Positions 10,420 through 18,332 of a DNA stretch of 64,000 nt are shown here, piece after piece; the first letter of the stretch is position 1; each line of letters opens with the position of its first letter. A program made the position numbers and the translations under genes. The notes under the pieces are model-generated. The model searched no databases. It was not told the origin of the DNA and saw only the letters and a program-made list of their open reading frames with translations. The stretch comes from Rhodospirillales bacterium (GTDB lineage Bacteria; Pseudomonadota; Alphaproteobacteria; Micavibrionales; Micavibrionaceae), in NCBI GenBank assembly GCA_023898785.1, contig CP060239.1, positions 1,798,001 through 1,862,000 on the forward strand, written 5' to 3'.

Positions 10420-10895
10420 ATGACTGATACGAGAGCCGTCTAGTCATCGGTTCGGGTCTTCGGAAACCCGCACTTTTGAGAATCTTCGGATTTGCAAGAG
10501 GAGCGCCGGAGGCTTAAGGAGCAAAAAAGCAAAAGACACTCTTTGACAACCGGACTTGTGGTCGCGCACATGAAAACGTGAGCAGGTTACCTAAGAGATT
10601 AAAAGTCCAAGCGTTTGTATTTTGCTCTGAAATGTCAGCACACTCGCGAGATGTGCTGATGAGTGGTTGATTGCCACGATAAATAAAGTGGATGGGGGTT
10701 CATCCACGGATGCGCAGAAAAAATGTAAGTCGCTCTTACAAACTCTGCAAAATCTAATCTGGGCGACACCTGTGGTTATTACAACCGTACTTCGTACCTG
10801 TAATAATGCTTCAGGATCATGCTTCCCATCAGGCCCCGGTATTCGGTCTTTCATTATGACTTCGGTCAAATGGGATTTGGATGCCGGGGTTCTTT
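10420..10895 (+). ncRNA. Candidate large structured non-coding RNA, unassigned family
   Basis: No convincing protein gene occupies 9773-11019, but this part is packed with helices. They are: ATGACT/AGTCAT (10420-10447); CGGGT/ACCCG with a UUCG-containing loop (10453-10470); AATC-UUCG-GATT (10481-10492); TCAGCACA/TGTGCTGA (10635-10659); GTGGATG/CATCCAC (10688-10707); TGTAAG/CTTACA (10724-10740) nested in GCAGA/TCTGC; TTATTACA/TGTAATAA (10776-10806) nested in CCTG/CAGG; and CCCCGGTATTC/GGATGCCGGGG (10834-10889) enclosing TGAC-UUCG-GTCA. TCCCAT (10824-10829) and ATGGGA (10870-10875) could pair across the last helix, forming a pseudoknot. CTCTTTGACA (10539-10548) resembles the boxA antitermination element of rRNA leaders. 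A TTGACA at 10345-10350 may mark a promoter upstream. I checked for tmRNA tag codons, RNase P conserved motifs and the SRP RNA core and found none. A 6S-type RNA or a long 5' leader of the gene at 11020 remain possible. Confidence 0.5.
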
Positions 10896-11019
10896 GTTAT
10901 CTCAACTCTTGTTACAATTCTAAAATTCACGTAGAACTATTTTTGGAATTAAAACGCAATTCAACACCATTGATATAAGCAATAAACGAATATTAACGGG
11001 TTTCGGATAATTTATATAT

Positions 11020-11520
11020 ATGGCTTTCCAATTTGAAAAACTCAGTGTCCTGATCGTAGAAGACACTATCCCCATGCTCAAACTTGTTTCCTCTGTACTC
11101 GACACACTTGGCGTCGGCAAAATATATACGGCTTCAAATGGTGATGAAGGCTATAAAATATATTGCGAACACAATCCTGATATTGTTGTCACAGATTGGC
11201 ACATGAGTCCCATTTCAGGTATCGAGCTTGTTGATAAAATGCGCAACAATAGCTCCTCTCCAAACCGTATGATTCCGATTGTCATGATGACAGGATTTAG
11301 CGCAATGCCGCGAGTCGCTCAAGCGCGCGATACCGGCGTAACCGAATTTTTGGTCAAGCCGTTCTCGGCCAATGACCTGGCCCGGCGCATTGCCTACGTC
11401 ATCAACCGCCCTCGCGATTTTATTGAAACCCCGGACTATTTCGGGCCTGATCGTCGCCGCCGTAAAGGAGAAAATTATAAGGGTCCTTATCGCCGTGCCA
11501 GTGACCTGTTAGTACCCTAA
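11020..11520 (+). CDS. Single-domain CheY-like response regulator with basic C-terminal tail
   Basis: The 166-residue protein is a receiver domain (about 8-128) with the expected acidic pair E14/D15, phosphoacceptor D59 (VVTDW), switch Thr91 and Lys113 (LVKPF). A short tail follows, with the arginine-rich stretch GPDRRRR near residue 143, an arrangement seen in stand-alone alphaproteobacterial receivers. There is no DNA-binding or enzymatic output domain, so it probably acts by protein contact or in a phosphorelay. The next gene, 116 bases downstream on the same strand, may be its partner. Its kinase is not in the window. Confidence 0.85.
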   Translation: MAFQFEKLSVLIVEDTIPMLKLVSSVLDTLGVGKIYTASNGDEGYKIYCEHNPDIVVTDWHMSPISGIELVDKMRNNSSSPNRMIPIVMMTGFSAMPRVAQARDTGVTEFLVKPFSANDLARRIAYVINRPRDFIETPDYFGPDRRRRKGENYKGPYRRASDLLVP

Positions 11521-11636
11521 TTTGTTTTCCCGGAAAAATTAAACCTCTGGATTATTAAAGGGTTTTCACTTAACTTGCAGATATATGAACAAAAATAAAT
11601 ACGAAGACAGTTACCAGGAACTAAGTTTACCAGCAA

Positions 11637-12140
11637 ATGTCCAAGACAAATAATTCTGAAAATAAACCCCGCATCTATAAGGCAGATACACACCTTCAGA
11701 ATAAAGTTGGCACAGGCCCGCTTGATGAAAAGGCAATTGAACGTTGCCAAAACGTCATGAATAACAACGACGTTGATTTTGCCCCTTTAGCTATGGAATT
11801 CCTTGAAAAGCTTGAAAATGCGATAAAAAGTGCCATTGCCAGAAAGAAATCGAAAGAAGAATCCATACAAGAAATGACAAACGCTGTCATGCAGCTCAAA
11901 GCCAACGCTTCAACCTTCCATTATACCCTGATCGGCAATATGGCTAACATTATGCTGAGCTTTCTCGAAGGTATCCAGGAAATAGACAATGACGCTATTG
12001 CAATTGTCAATGCGCACCACCAAACGCTCAAAGCTATTGTTTTGAAAAAAATGAGTGGTGATGGTGGCGCCATTGGCAAGCAAATGGAAGACGAGCTCAA
12101 AGCCGCCTGCAAACGATATTTCGCTAAACGCATGCGATAG
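11637..12140 (+). CDS. Conserved-looking helical protein of unknown function beside a response regulator
   Basis: I do not recognise this 167-residue protein. It is soluble and mostly helical by composition, with a lysine/glutamate-rich stretch at about 55-85 and a hydrophobic helix around LIGNMANIMLSFLEG at about 100-115. No signal peptide, membrane span or catalytic motif is visible. A His in 'FHYTLIG' sits in a helical context, but the HPt consensus HxLKGxS is absent. Its position just after a CheY-like gene on the same strand suggests shared transcription and perhaps a signalling role; that is inference from context only. Confidence 0.7.
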   Translation: MSKTNNSENKPRIYKADTHLQNKVGTGPLDEKAIERCQNVMNNNDVDFAPLAMEFLEKLENAIKSAIARKKSKEESIQEMTNAVMQLKANASTFHYTLIGNMANIMLSFLEGIQEIDNDAIAIVNAHHQTLKAIVLKKMSGDGGAIGKQMEDELKAACKRYFAKRMR

Positions 12141-12199
12141 AAAAGCCGCTTACAAGGAAACGGCTCTTCACGAAGATAAATGCTTATGGTTCTCAGATC

Positions 12200-12580
12200 C
12201 TATGGTATCCGAAGGAACGGTCCGCCGTTCGACAGGCGAACGATTTCACCAAGACGATCGAGAGTGCACCGTGGTTTTGGAAAACACGCTCCTGGGTAAG
12301 GAGCAGAATTGGTAAAGTCTTCCGAAACCTCCGTGCGGCATGAACGGCCGCCGGAACCTTCTCTAAGAGCCGCAATATGTTGCTCTGTACGATCAAGGAT
12401 TCTATTCATTCCACCAAGTTGCTCTTTGATTTCTTCAAAGGCGGTATCTTGTCTGGCAAGCATCTCGTCCATTCTGACGCAAAGATCCTGCAAGAGCCGC
12501 TCAACAACCGCCGCCGCTCCTGAAAATTCTTCCTGAAGCGGTTTGGCATCGCTCTTTGCACCAGTTTCGCTTTTGGACAT
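12200..12580 (-). CDS. Hypothetical 126-residue protein with a coiled-coil-like middle
   Basis: No family is recognised. The ATG at 12580 is preferred because AAGGGG lies a suitable distance upstream; an ATG seven codons earlier is possible. Residues about 20-75 are rich in Glu, Arg, Met and Leu in a heptad-like pattern (AAVVERLLQDLC..., IKEQLGGMNRILD...), suggesting a short coiled coil. The C-terminal third has no such pattern and looks poorly conserved, so the end may have been altered by a frameshift. It lies upstream of serA on the same strand side but is transcribed away from the neighbouring plus-strand pair. Confidence 0.5.
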   Translation of the reverse strand: MSKSETGAKSDAKPLQEEFSGAAAVVERLLQDLCVRMDEMLARQDTAFEEIKEQLGGMNRILDRTEQHIAALREGSGGRSCRTEVSEDFTNSAPYPGACFPKPRCTLDRLGEIVRLSNGGPFLRIP

Positions 12581-12655
12581 CTCTTTACCCCTTGTCATCA
12601 AACACCAACGGGCCGTGTAAGAAGAAATTATTTTTATGTCAACGAAATATCCGGT

Positions 12656-14233
12656 CTAAAACGACAGCCGCTTGGCGCTGGTAATTTGCTTTTGCGCCTT
12701 GATCTTCGCAAACACCTCGTCATTGACCGGGCCGTCCAGCGCCACCAGACAAATTGCGCCCGAAGCATCCTCCTTGCGTCCCAAGCGGAAATCGGCAATG
12801 TTCAGGCCCTCTTGCCCCAGCAGCGTACCCAGCTCACCGATCATGCCCGGCTGGTCATCGTTGCGGATGAAGATCATGTGCGGTTTGAGCGCCACCTCGA
12901 TCGGCACGCCTTCGATATTGACGATGCGCGGCTCCTTGCCGGTAAAGAGCGTGCCCGTCACATTGCGCGTGCGTTCCTCGGATGTCACAATCACGTTAAT
13001 CATGCTGCGCCAGTTTTTCGACTCGTCGTTATAGCTTTGCTTGAGCTCAATCCCGCGGGCGTGCGCCACCTGCATCGCATTGACCATATTCACGCTCTCG
13101 GTTTGCTGCCCCAGCAGGCTCGCCAGTAAGGTTGAGGTAATCGGGTCGGTATTGACCTGCGTAATCGTGCCTTCATACTCAATCTCGATTTTCTTGATCG
13201 CCGTATTGCTGATCTGCCCGGCAAAACTGCCAAGCTGTTCGGCCAATTTCAGATAGGGTTTCAGCTTCGGCGCATCTTCAGCAGAAATCGAGGCCATATT
13301 GATCGCATTCATTACCGCGCCGGTATTGAGATAATCGCTCATCTGCTCGGCCACTTGCAGCGCGACATTGACCTGCGCTTCGGTCGTCGCCGCGCCCAGA
13401 TGCGGCGTACACACCACATTATCCATGCCAAACAGCGGATTGTTCGTCGCCGGTTCTTTTTCAAACACGTCCAGCGCCGCGCCGGCCACTTTCCCGGATT
13501 CCAGCGCTACTTTCAGATCGGCTTCATTGACGATCCCGCCGCGCGCGCAGTTGATAATCCGCACGCCGTCTTTCATTTTCGCGATTGAATCTTTGTTGAT
13601 CAGATTCGCCGTCTTGTCGTTTTTCGGCACATGAATGGTGATAAAATCGGCATTTTCCAACAATTCATCCAACTCGACCTTCGTAACGCCCAGATCCGCC
13701 GCACGCTCTTCCGTAAGATACGGATCAAACGCAATCACATGCATTTTAAGGCCAACGCCGCGGGTGGCCGCGATGCCGCCAATATTTCCGCAGCCGATTA
13801 CGCCCAGAGTTTTGTTATACAGCTCTGTGCCCATGAATTTTTTCTTTTCCCACTTTCCGGCATGCGTCGATTCATTGGCCTGCGGGATCTGCCGCGCCAG
13901 CGCAAACATCATCGCAATCGCGTGTTCAGCCGTGGTTATAGAGTTTCCAAACGGCGTGTTCATCACCACGACGCCGTTTTCTGTGGCGGTAGGAATATCG
14001 ATATTGTCCACGCCAATACCCGCCCGGCCGATCACTTTCAGTTTCTTGCCAGCCCTGATCAATTCGGGCGTCGCCGTTGTCGCGCTGCGCACCGCCAGCC
14101 CGTCATATTGATCGATAATCGCCAGCTGTTCCTCGGGGGAAAGGCCGGGTTTAAAATCGACTTCAATACCGTTTTTTTCGAAGATTTCGACAGCCAGAGG
14201 GTCCAGCTTGTCGCTGATAAGAACTTTCGCCAT
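12656..14233 (-). CDS. serA: D-3-phosphoglycerate dehydrogenase
   Basis: This 525-residue protein catalyses the first committed step of serine synthesis, oxidising 3-phosphoglycerate to 3-phosphohydroxypyruvate with NAD. It has the long bacterial architecture: a split substrate domain, a Rossmann NAD domain with GCGNIGG near residue 148, the catalytic Arg of NCARGG, the Glu of DVFEKEP and the His of TPHLGAAT, then the intervening ASB domain and a C-terminal ACT domain from about 450. The ACT domain usually carries serine feedback control. An AGGAG precedes the ATG at a proper distance. serC and serB lie within 3 kb, so the whole phosphorylated serine pathway is clustered, although the three genes are not one operon. 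Confidence 0.98.
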   Translation of the reverse strand: MAKVLISDKLDPLAVEIFEKNGIEVDFKPGLSPEEQLAIIDQYDGLAVRSATTATPELIRAGKKLKVIGRAGIGVDNIDIPTATENGVVVMNTPFGNSITTAEHAIAMMFALARQIPQANESTHAGKWEKKKFMGTELYNKTLGVIGCGNIGGIAATRGVGLKMHVIAFDPYLTEERAADLGVTKVELDELLENADFITIHVPKNDKTANLINKDSIAKMKDGVRIINCARGGIVNEADLKVALESGKVAGAALDVFEKEPATNNPLFGMDNVVCTPHLGAATTEAQVNVALQVAEQMSDYLNTGAVMNAINMASISAEDAPKLKPYLKLAEQLGSFAGQISNTAIKKIEIEYEGTITQVNTDPITSTLLASLLGQQTESVNMVNAMQVAHARGIELKQSYNDESKNWRSMINVIVTSEERTRNVTGTLFTGKEPRIVNIEGVPIEVALKPHMIFIRNDDQPGMIGELGTLLGQEGLNIADFRLGRKEDASGAICLVALDGPVNDEVFAKIKAQKQITSAKRLSF

Positions 14234-14363
14234 AATTTTAACTCCTAATTTTGTCTTGTTTAGGCAAACAGGCGTTCAGGAGTATCACGTTTGGATGGGA
14301 AGTAAAGAGGGATTTTACAAAAATCGTAAACCACAAAACCGGTTTTATATTTTCATAATTTCA

Positions 14364-14392
14364 TTGACACGGCAGAGCCCCGCCCTCATAAT
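14364..14392 (+). promoter_or_regulatory. Strong sigma-70-like promoter placing the start site at the ATG
   Basis: A perfect TTGACA (14364-14369) and CATAAT (14387-14392) are separated by 17 bases. The ATG of the following gene begins seven bases after the -10, where transcription would normally start. The mRNA would then be leaderless, which agrees with the lack of a Shine-Dalgarno sequence before that ATG. Confidence 0.65.
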
Positions 14393-14398
14393 CCCGCC

Positions 14399-15031
14399 AT
14401 GCTTAAAGGCACAGACATCAAAAAAGGGTTTTTAAGAGCACGCTATAAGGTGGCAACATCTTTGTTAAACATCAACGAGCAGCATGTCGTTCGGCTCGCA
14501 AGTGCCATGGCGCCTCCAACGGAAGATATTGGCAGATGGGAAGAAACTGTGGCCATACATGAAGCCGGGCATGCTGTTACTGCTATGGCGCTACCACATA
14601 TAAGCGTTTCCTATATCAATATTTTGAGAGAAACAACGGCTGTAAACTACGGAAACAGTAAACAAGAATTAGGCGATGCAATAATCAGTCTTTTAGCAGG
14701 TGGTGAGGCGGTGAAAATGTCAAAACGTACGCGGCACATGACGACGGGCGACGGTCAAGACCTTCACCTCGCTGAAATATACGCGCGCACCCTTCTCATT
14801 GTTGAAGGGCACAACCAATCAGCCCCTGATTTTGAGAGATCTGTAAGACGGATGCTTGCCACAGCAAAAATGAAGGCATGGGAAATTTTAATGCAACACT
14901 GGCCCGCAGTAGAAGCCATCGCTGAAGTTACGCGCATACTCCCTATTCTAGATCAACGCAAATTGCACCATCTTTTCGAGGAACACCGACAACAAAAACT
15001 TGAGGGTATCTCAGCAGATTGCTCAGTCTAA
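14399..15031 (+). CDS. Stand-alone M41 (FtsH peptidase)-like metalloprotease
   Basis: The 210-residue protein has HEAGH at 54-58, the zinc-binding motif of the FtsH peptidase family. Later comes TTGDGQDLHLAE (115-126), which lines up with the FtsH segment whose Asp (here D121) supplies the third zinc ligand. The AAA ATPase domain and the membrane anchor of FtsH are both missing, and no signal peptide is seen, so this is a cytosolic peptidase module without its own unfoldase. It is likely active on peptides or unfolded substrates, or with a partner ATPase; an isolated Clp-like ATPase is encoded 2.3 kb downstream. The substrate is unknown. The start follows from a promoter that places transcription at the ATG; a later start at Met37 would still retain the active site. 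Confidence 0.8.
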   Translation: MLKGTDIKKGFLRARYKVATSLLNINEQHVVRLASAMAPPTEDIGRWEETVAIHEAGHAVTAMALPHISVSYINILRETTAVNYGNSKQELGDAIISLLAGGEAVKMSKRTRHMTTGDGQDLHLAEIYARTLLIVEGHNQSAPDFERSVRRMLATAKMKAWEILMQHWPAVEAIAEVTRILPILDQRKLHHLFEEHRQQKLEGISADCSV

Positions 15032-15040
15032 AATACTATT

Positions 15041-16216
15041 CTAAGCAGCCTCACTCTGGCGTTGCTTTTCCATCTTGGCTGCTGCAAACGCCCAACCGAT
15101 CCAAGGCATCAGAGCTTCGACATCATCGCCTGAGACCGTTGCTCCGCACCAGATGCGCAGGCCTGCAGGCGCGTCGCGATATCCGGCAATATCATAGGCA
15201 ACATGTTCTTCCTCAAGCAATTTGCACATCGCCTTGATAAACGGCGTTTTCTCATCCTCGGGCAAGCCTTGAAACCATGCATCGGTGATTTTCAAACATA
15301 CCGACGTCGCCGAACGGCTGGCCGGATCTTCGGCCAGAAATTCAAATCCGTCGGTTTTAGCCACCCAGTTTTCAATCGCCTTGAGGTTTTCTTGCGCCCG
15401 CGCGATTGTCGTGCGAAGCCCGCCGATATTTTCCACCCAACGCAGTGCATCCAAAGCATCGGCCACTGCCAGCATGGACGGCGTGTTGATCGTTTCGCCC
15501 TGAAAAATCCCGCCGATCAGTGCGCCTTTTTTGGTCAGGCGAAAGACTTTCGGCAACGGCCAGGCTGGCGTATAGCTCTCCAGCCGCTCCACCGCGCGCG
15601 GGGACAGCACCAGCATCCCGTGCGCCGCTTCCCCGCCGAGCACTTTCTGCCAGCTCCATGTTGTCACATCCAGCTTGTCCCATGGCAGATCATAGGCAAA
15701 CACCGCCGAAGTTGCATCGCAGAAGGTCAGCCCTTCGCGGCTTGCGGAAATCCAGTCTCCATTCGGCACCCGTACACCCGAAGTCGTCCCGTTCCACACA
15801 AACACGCAATCATTGGCCGGATCGGTCTGCGATAAATCCGGTAGTTGCCCGTATTCCGCTTCGTAGGCGTTTACATTTTCAAGTTTCAATTGCTTGGTAA
15901 TATCGCTCAGCCACCCGGATGAAAAACTCTCCCACGCAAACACATCAATCCCGCGCGGCCCCAGCAAAGACCACAGCGCCATTTCGAACGCGCCGGTATC
16001 CGAACCCGGTACAATCCCCACCACATAATCTTGCGGAATGCCCAGCAATTCCTTTTGCTTTTCGATCACATCCTTGAGCTGCTTTTTAAGCGGTCCCGCA
16101 CGATGCGAACGTCCTAGGAGCGCATGACTAAGATTGTCAAAGCTCCATCCCGGCCGCTTGGCGCACGGGCCGGAAGAAAAACAGGGATTTTTAGGTTTGA
16201 GGGCTGGCTTTTCCAT
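15041..16216 (-). CDS. serC: Phosphoserine aminotransferase, alphaproteobacterial/Methanosarcina type
   Basis: This PLP enzyme (391 residues from the chosen start) converts 3-phosphohydroxypyruvate and glutamate to phosphoserine and 2-oxoglutarate, the second step of serine synthesis. The N-terminal NPCFSSGPCAKRPGW region and the PLP lysine context SWQKVLGGEAAHGM are typical of the subgroup found in alphaproteobacteria rather than the E. coli type. I chose the second ATG (16216) because GAGAG lies just upstream; the first ATG, four codons earlier, has no such site. It converges with the peptidase gene, ten bases away, and is divergent from serB. Confidence 0.96.
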   Translation of the reverse strand: MEKPALKPKNPCFSSGPCAKRPGWSFDNLSHALLGRSHRAGPLKKQLKDVIEKQKELLGIPQDYVVGIVPGSDTGAFEMALWSLLGPRGIDVFAWESFSSGWLSDITKQLKLENVNAYEAEYGQLPDLSQTDPANDCVFVWNGTTSGVRVPNGDWISASREGLTFCDATSAVFAYDLPWDKLDVTTWSWQKVLGGEAAHGMLVLSPRAVERLESYTPAWPLPKVFRLTKKGALIGGIFQGETINTPSMLAVADALDALRWVENIGGLRTTIARAQENLKAIENWVAKTDGFEFLAEDPASRSATSVCLKITDAWFQGLPEDEKTPFIKAMCKLLEEEHVAYDIAGYRDAPAGLRIWCGATVSGDDVEALMPWIGWAFAAAKMEKQRQSEAA

Positions 16217-16234
16217 TATGTCTCTCATTTTTAA

Positions 16235-16330
16235 CTTGTCATTCTAAGCGAAGTCGAGGAATCTTAGCCTTGGAATAACGAACAAAGATCCTTCGACTTC
16301 GTGCTAACGCACTTCGCTCAGGATGACAAG
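16235..16330. repeat. Imperfect inverted repeat (dispersed 'GCGAAGTCGA' family)
   Basis: This 96-bp element begins CTTGTCATTCTAAGCGAAG and ends CTTCGCTCAGGATGACAAG, so its ends are complementary. It fills the divergent gap between serC and serB. Sequences of this type are common small interspersed palindromes in bacterial genomes. It differs from the repeat family at 18330 and 43900. It sits where promoters of both genes are expected, so it may influence their expression. Confidence 0.75.
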
Positions 16331-16343
16331 CAGGAAATAACGC

Positions 16344-17246
16344 ATGAGTACAGTTTTAACCCTTGTCGCCTCTGACCCCAGGCGCCCCTTGTGTGACGGA
16401 CATACGCGCGAAGTAATCAAAATCTTAGGCGCTTATAACGTCCAGCCCACCTGCCAGCCCATCTGGATCAAACCGAAAAAGGTTGCTGAAATCGGCGTGA
16501 GCGACAACACATCCAGCGCGCTGTTCATGCATTTGCGCGATTTTTTAGAAAAAGACGCCATCGATGTTTTCATCACTCCCATCGAAAACCGCCGCAAAAA
16601 GCTGGTCCTGGCCGATATGGATTCCACCATTGTCCGCGGTGAAACACTTGATGATCTGGCCGAACATGCTGGCATTAAAGACCAGATTGCCGAAATTACT
16701 GCCCGCGCCATGAACGGTGAGCTGGACTTCCACGCGGCACTCAATGAACGCGTTGGCTTGCTTAAGGGGCTGGGAATCGAAGCTCTGGACAAAACCTTAA
16801 GCACCATGATCATCAATCCCGGTGCGGAAAACTTTATTCGGACGATGCATAAGCACGGCGCTCATTGCGTACTGGTTTCTGGCGGTTTCACTTTTTTCAC
16901 CAGCGCCGTCGCAAAGCAGGTCGGCTTTCAGGCTCATCACGGCAACGTATTGGAAATCGAAGACGGCGCACTTACCGGCAAGGTCAAACCGCCGATTTTA
17001 GACAAACACGCCAAAGTCGAATGCTTGCGTACCTATATGGATCGTTTCAACCTCAAACCTAAAGATTGCCTCACCATTGGCGATGGCGCCAACGACATCC
17101 CCATGTTAAAAACGGCAGGCCTTGGCATCGGTTATAAGCCAAAACCCGCCGTAGCAAACCAAATTGACAATCTCATCATACATGGTGATCTCAGCGCTGC
17201 ACTCTATGCGCAAGGCTTCACTGACAGCGATTTTTATTTAACATAA
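16344..17246 (+). CDS. serB: Phosphoserine phosphatase
   Basis: The 300-residue protein belongs to the HAD superfamily and hydrolyses phosphoserine to serine, the last step of the pathway. Motif I is DMDSTIV (the first Asp is the nucleophile) at about 91, motif II the Ser of LVSGGFTFF at about 180, and motif IV GDGANDIPML at about 248. The first 80 residues resemble the N-terminal regulatory region of SerB proteins but are divergent. It is divergent from serC across a 96-bp inverted repeat. Confidence 0.97.
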   Translation: MSTVLTLVASDPRRPLCDGHTREVIKILGAYNVQPTCQPIWIKPKKVAEIGVSDNTSSALFMHLRDFLEKDAIDVFITPIENRRKKLVLADMDSTIVRGETLDDLAEHAGIKDQIAEITARAMNGELDFHAALNERVGLLKGLGIEALDKTLSTMIINPGAENFIRTMHKHGAHCVLVSGGFTFFTSAVAKQVGFQAHHGNVLEIEDGALTGKVKPPILDKHAKVECLRTYMDRFNLKPKDCLTIGDGANDIPMLKTAGLGIGYKPKPAVANQIDNLIIHGDLSAALYAQGFTDSDFYLT

Positions 17247-17270
17247 ACAACAAACCAAGTCTTAACCCTC

Positions 17271-17299
17271 TACCGTTATTATAGGGTTTGCGCTATAAT
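17271..17299 (+). promoter_or_regulatory. Candidate promoter with overlapping inverted repeat
   Basis: A perfect TATAAT (17294-17299) lies 77 bases before the Clp-like gene; the corresponding -35 (TACCGT) is poor. The -10 is part of an inverted repeat ATTATAG (17278-17284)/CTATAAT (17293-17299), which could be an operator or a hairpin at the end of the serB transcript. Confidence 0.35.
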
Positions 17300-17375
17300 G
17301 GCGTTGTGCGTGCTTGCCGTGCGTACATTTTTTGAGTTTCTCTTGTAACTTCAACAAACACCCAGAGCAAATATC

Positions 17376-18332
17376 ATGTCTGAGCAATGGTCATATAGCG
17401 TTACAAACAACGAACTGGAAGAGTTGTTCCGGCTGTATTGTACCGACTTCACAACCCTGGCAAAACAAGGACGTTACGGGCCGATTACCGGACGGGACAA
17501 GGAAGTGGATGAAACCATCCTTATCCTGATGCAAAAAGGTCGTAAAAACGCTGTCTTGCTCGCCCCGGCCGGGGTCGGTAAAACCGCAATGGTTGTCGCT
17601 CTGGCTCAAAAAATTGCTGCTGATGACGTTCCGGATTATCTGCTGGACGCGCGCGTCATAGAAATCGACATGGCTCGTATGGCCGCCGGAACCAACAGCC
17701 CGGCAGAATTTCAGGAACGTTTTATCCCGATTTGTAAAGGCGTCGCGGAGCGTTATCATAACCCAGAAAATCCGCGTATCATTCTATTTATGGATGAAAT
17801 TCACCAGATTATGCCTGGTTGTGTCGGCTCGTCCTATGCGGGCTTGTCAGATGTCATGAAACCTTACCTAACCGCAGGCGACCTGATGGTCATCGGCGCG
17901 ACAACGCTTGACGAATTTCGTATGTATATTGCTGAAGACGCCGCACTGGAGAGACGTTTTCAAAAGGTTTTCTTAAGTGTTCCAAACACTGCGGAAACAT
18001 ATGCCATTCTCAAAGCTCTGCGGCCAAGTCATGAGAAACACCACGGCGTTACCATTTCAAACAATAATCTCATGACAATTGTTCAACTGACTGATGAGCA
18101 TATGCGTAAGCGTAACCAACCGGATAAATCTATTATCACCATGGATTCCGCCATGGCCTATCACGTTAAAACCTATGGCAGAAACAGTGAAGTTACACTC
18201 GATTCAATTTATTATATGATTGGCCGTGAAACAGGCCTGAACAAACAAGCGCTGCATGATGAAAAGAAAATCCAGCGTATTATGAAACAGGTTCGCGAAA
18301 TTGAAGGTGAAGGCTACACTTATTATATTTAA
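17376..18332 (+). CDS. Isolated ClpA/ClpB D1-like AAA+ ATPase
   Basis: This 318-residue protein matches only the first nucleotide-binding domain of ClpA/ClpB-type unfoldases. It has TGRDKEVDE (38-46), Walker A APAGVGKTA (63-71), Walker B IILFMDE (135-141), a sensor segment IGATTLDEF and an arginine-finger context ALERRF (190-195). The Clp N-terminal domain, middle domain and second ATPase domain are missing. Instead there is a short helical C-terminal region ending in GEGYTYYI. The protein is complete, with start and stop, so this is not a broken clpB. It probably forms a hexamer that remodels proteins, but the substrate is unknown. The 3' end runs into a dispersed 160-bp repeat. Confidence 0.85.
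   Translation: MSEQWSYSVTNNELEELFRLYCTDFTTLAKQGRYGPITGRDKEVDETILILMQKGRKNAVLLAPAGVGKTAMVVALAQKIAADDVPDYLLDARVIEIDMARMAAGTNSPAEFQERFIPICKGVAERYHNPENPRIILFMDEIHQIMPGCVGSSYAGLSDVMKPYLTAGDLMVIGATTLDEFRMYIAEDAALERRFQKVFLSVPNTAETYAILKALRPSHEKHHGVTISNNNLMTIVQLTDEHMRKRNQPDKSIITMDSAMAYHVKTYGRNSEVTLDSIYYMIGRETGLNKQALHDEKKIQRIMKQVREIEGEGYTYYI

Noticed and set aside
10420..10895. tmRNA, RNase P RNA or SRP RNA as the identity of the structured region
   Set aside because: No tag-peptide codons or CCA-ended acceptor arm, no conserved RNase P motifs and no SRP core motif were found by eye.
10667..10978. 103-codon plus-strand frame in the gene-free gap
   Set aside because: It runs through the paired helices of the RNA candidate, lacks a ribosome-binding site and its product resembles no protein.
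17376..18332. Truncated clpB pseudogene
   Set aside because: The frame has its own start and stop, all ATPase motifs are intact and the ends do not match where ClpB would be cut mid-domain, so it looks like a real single-domain protein.
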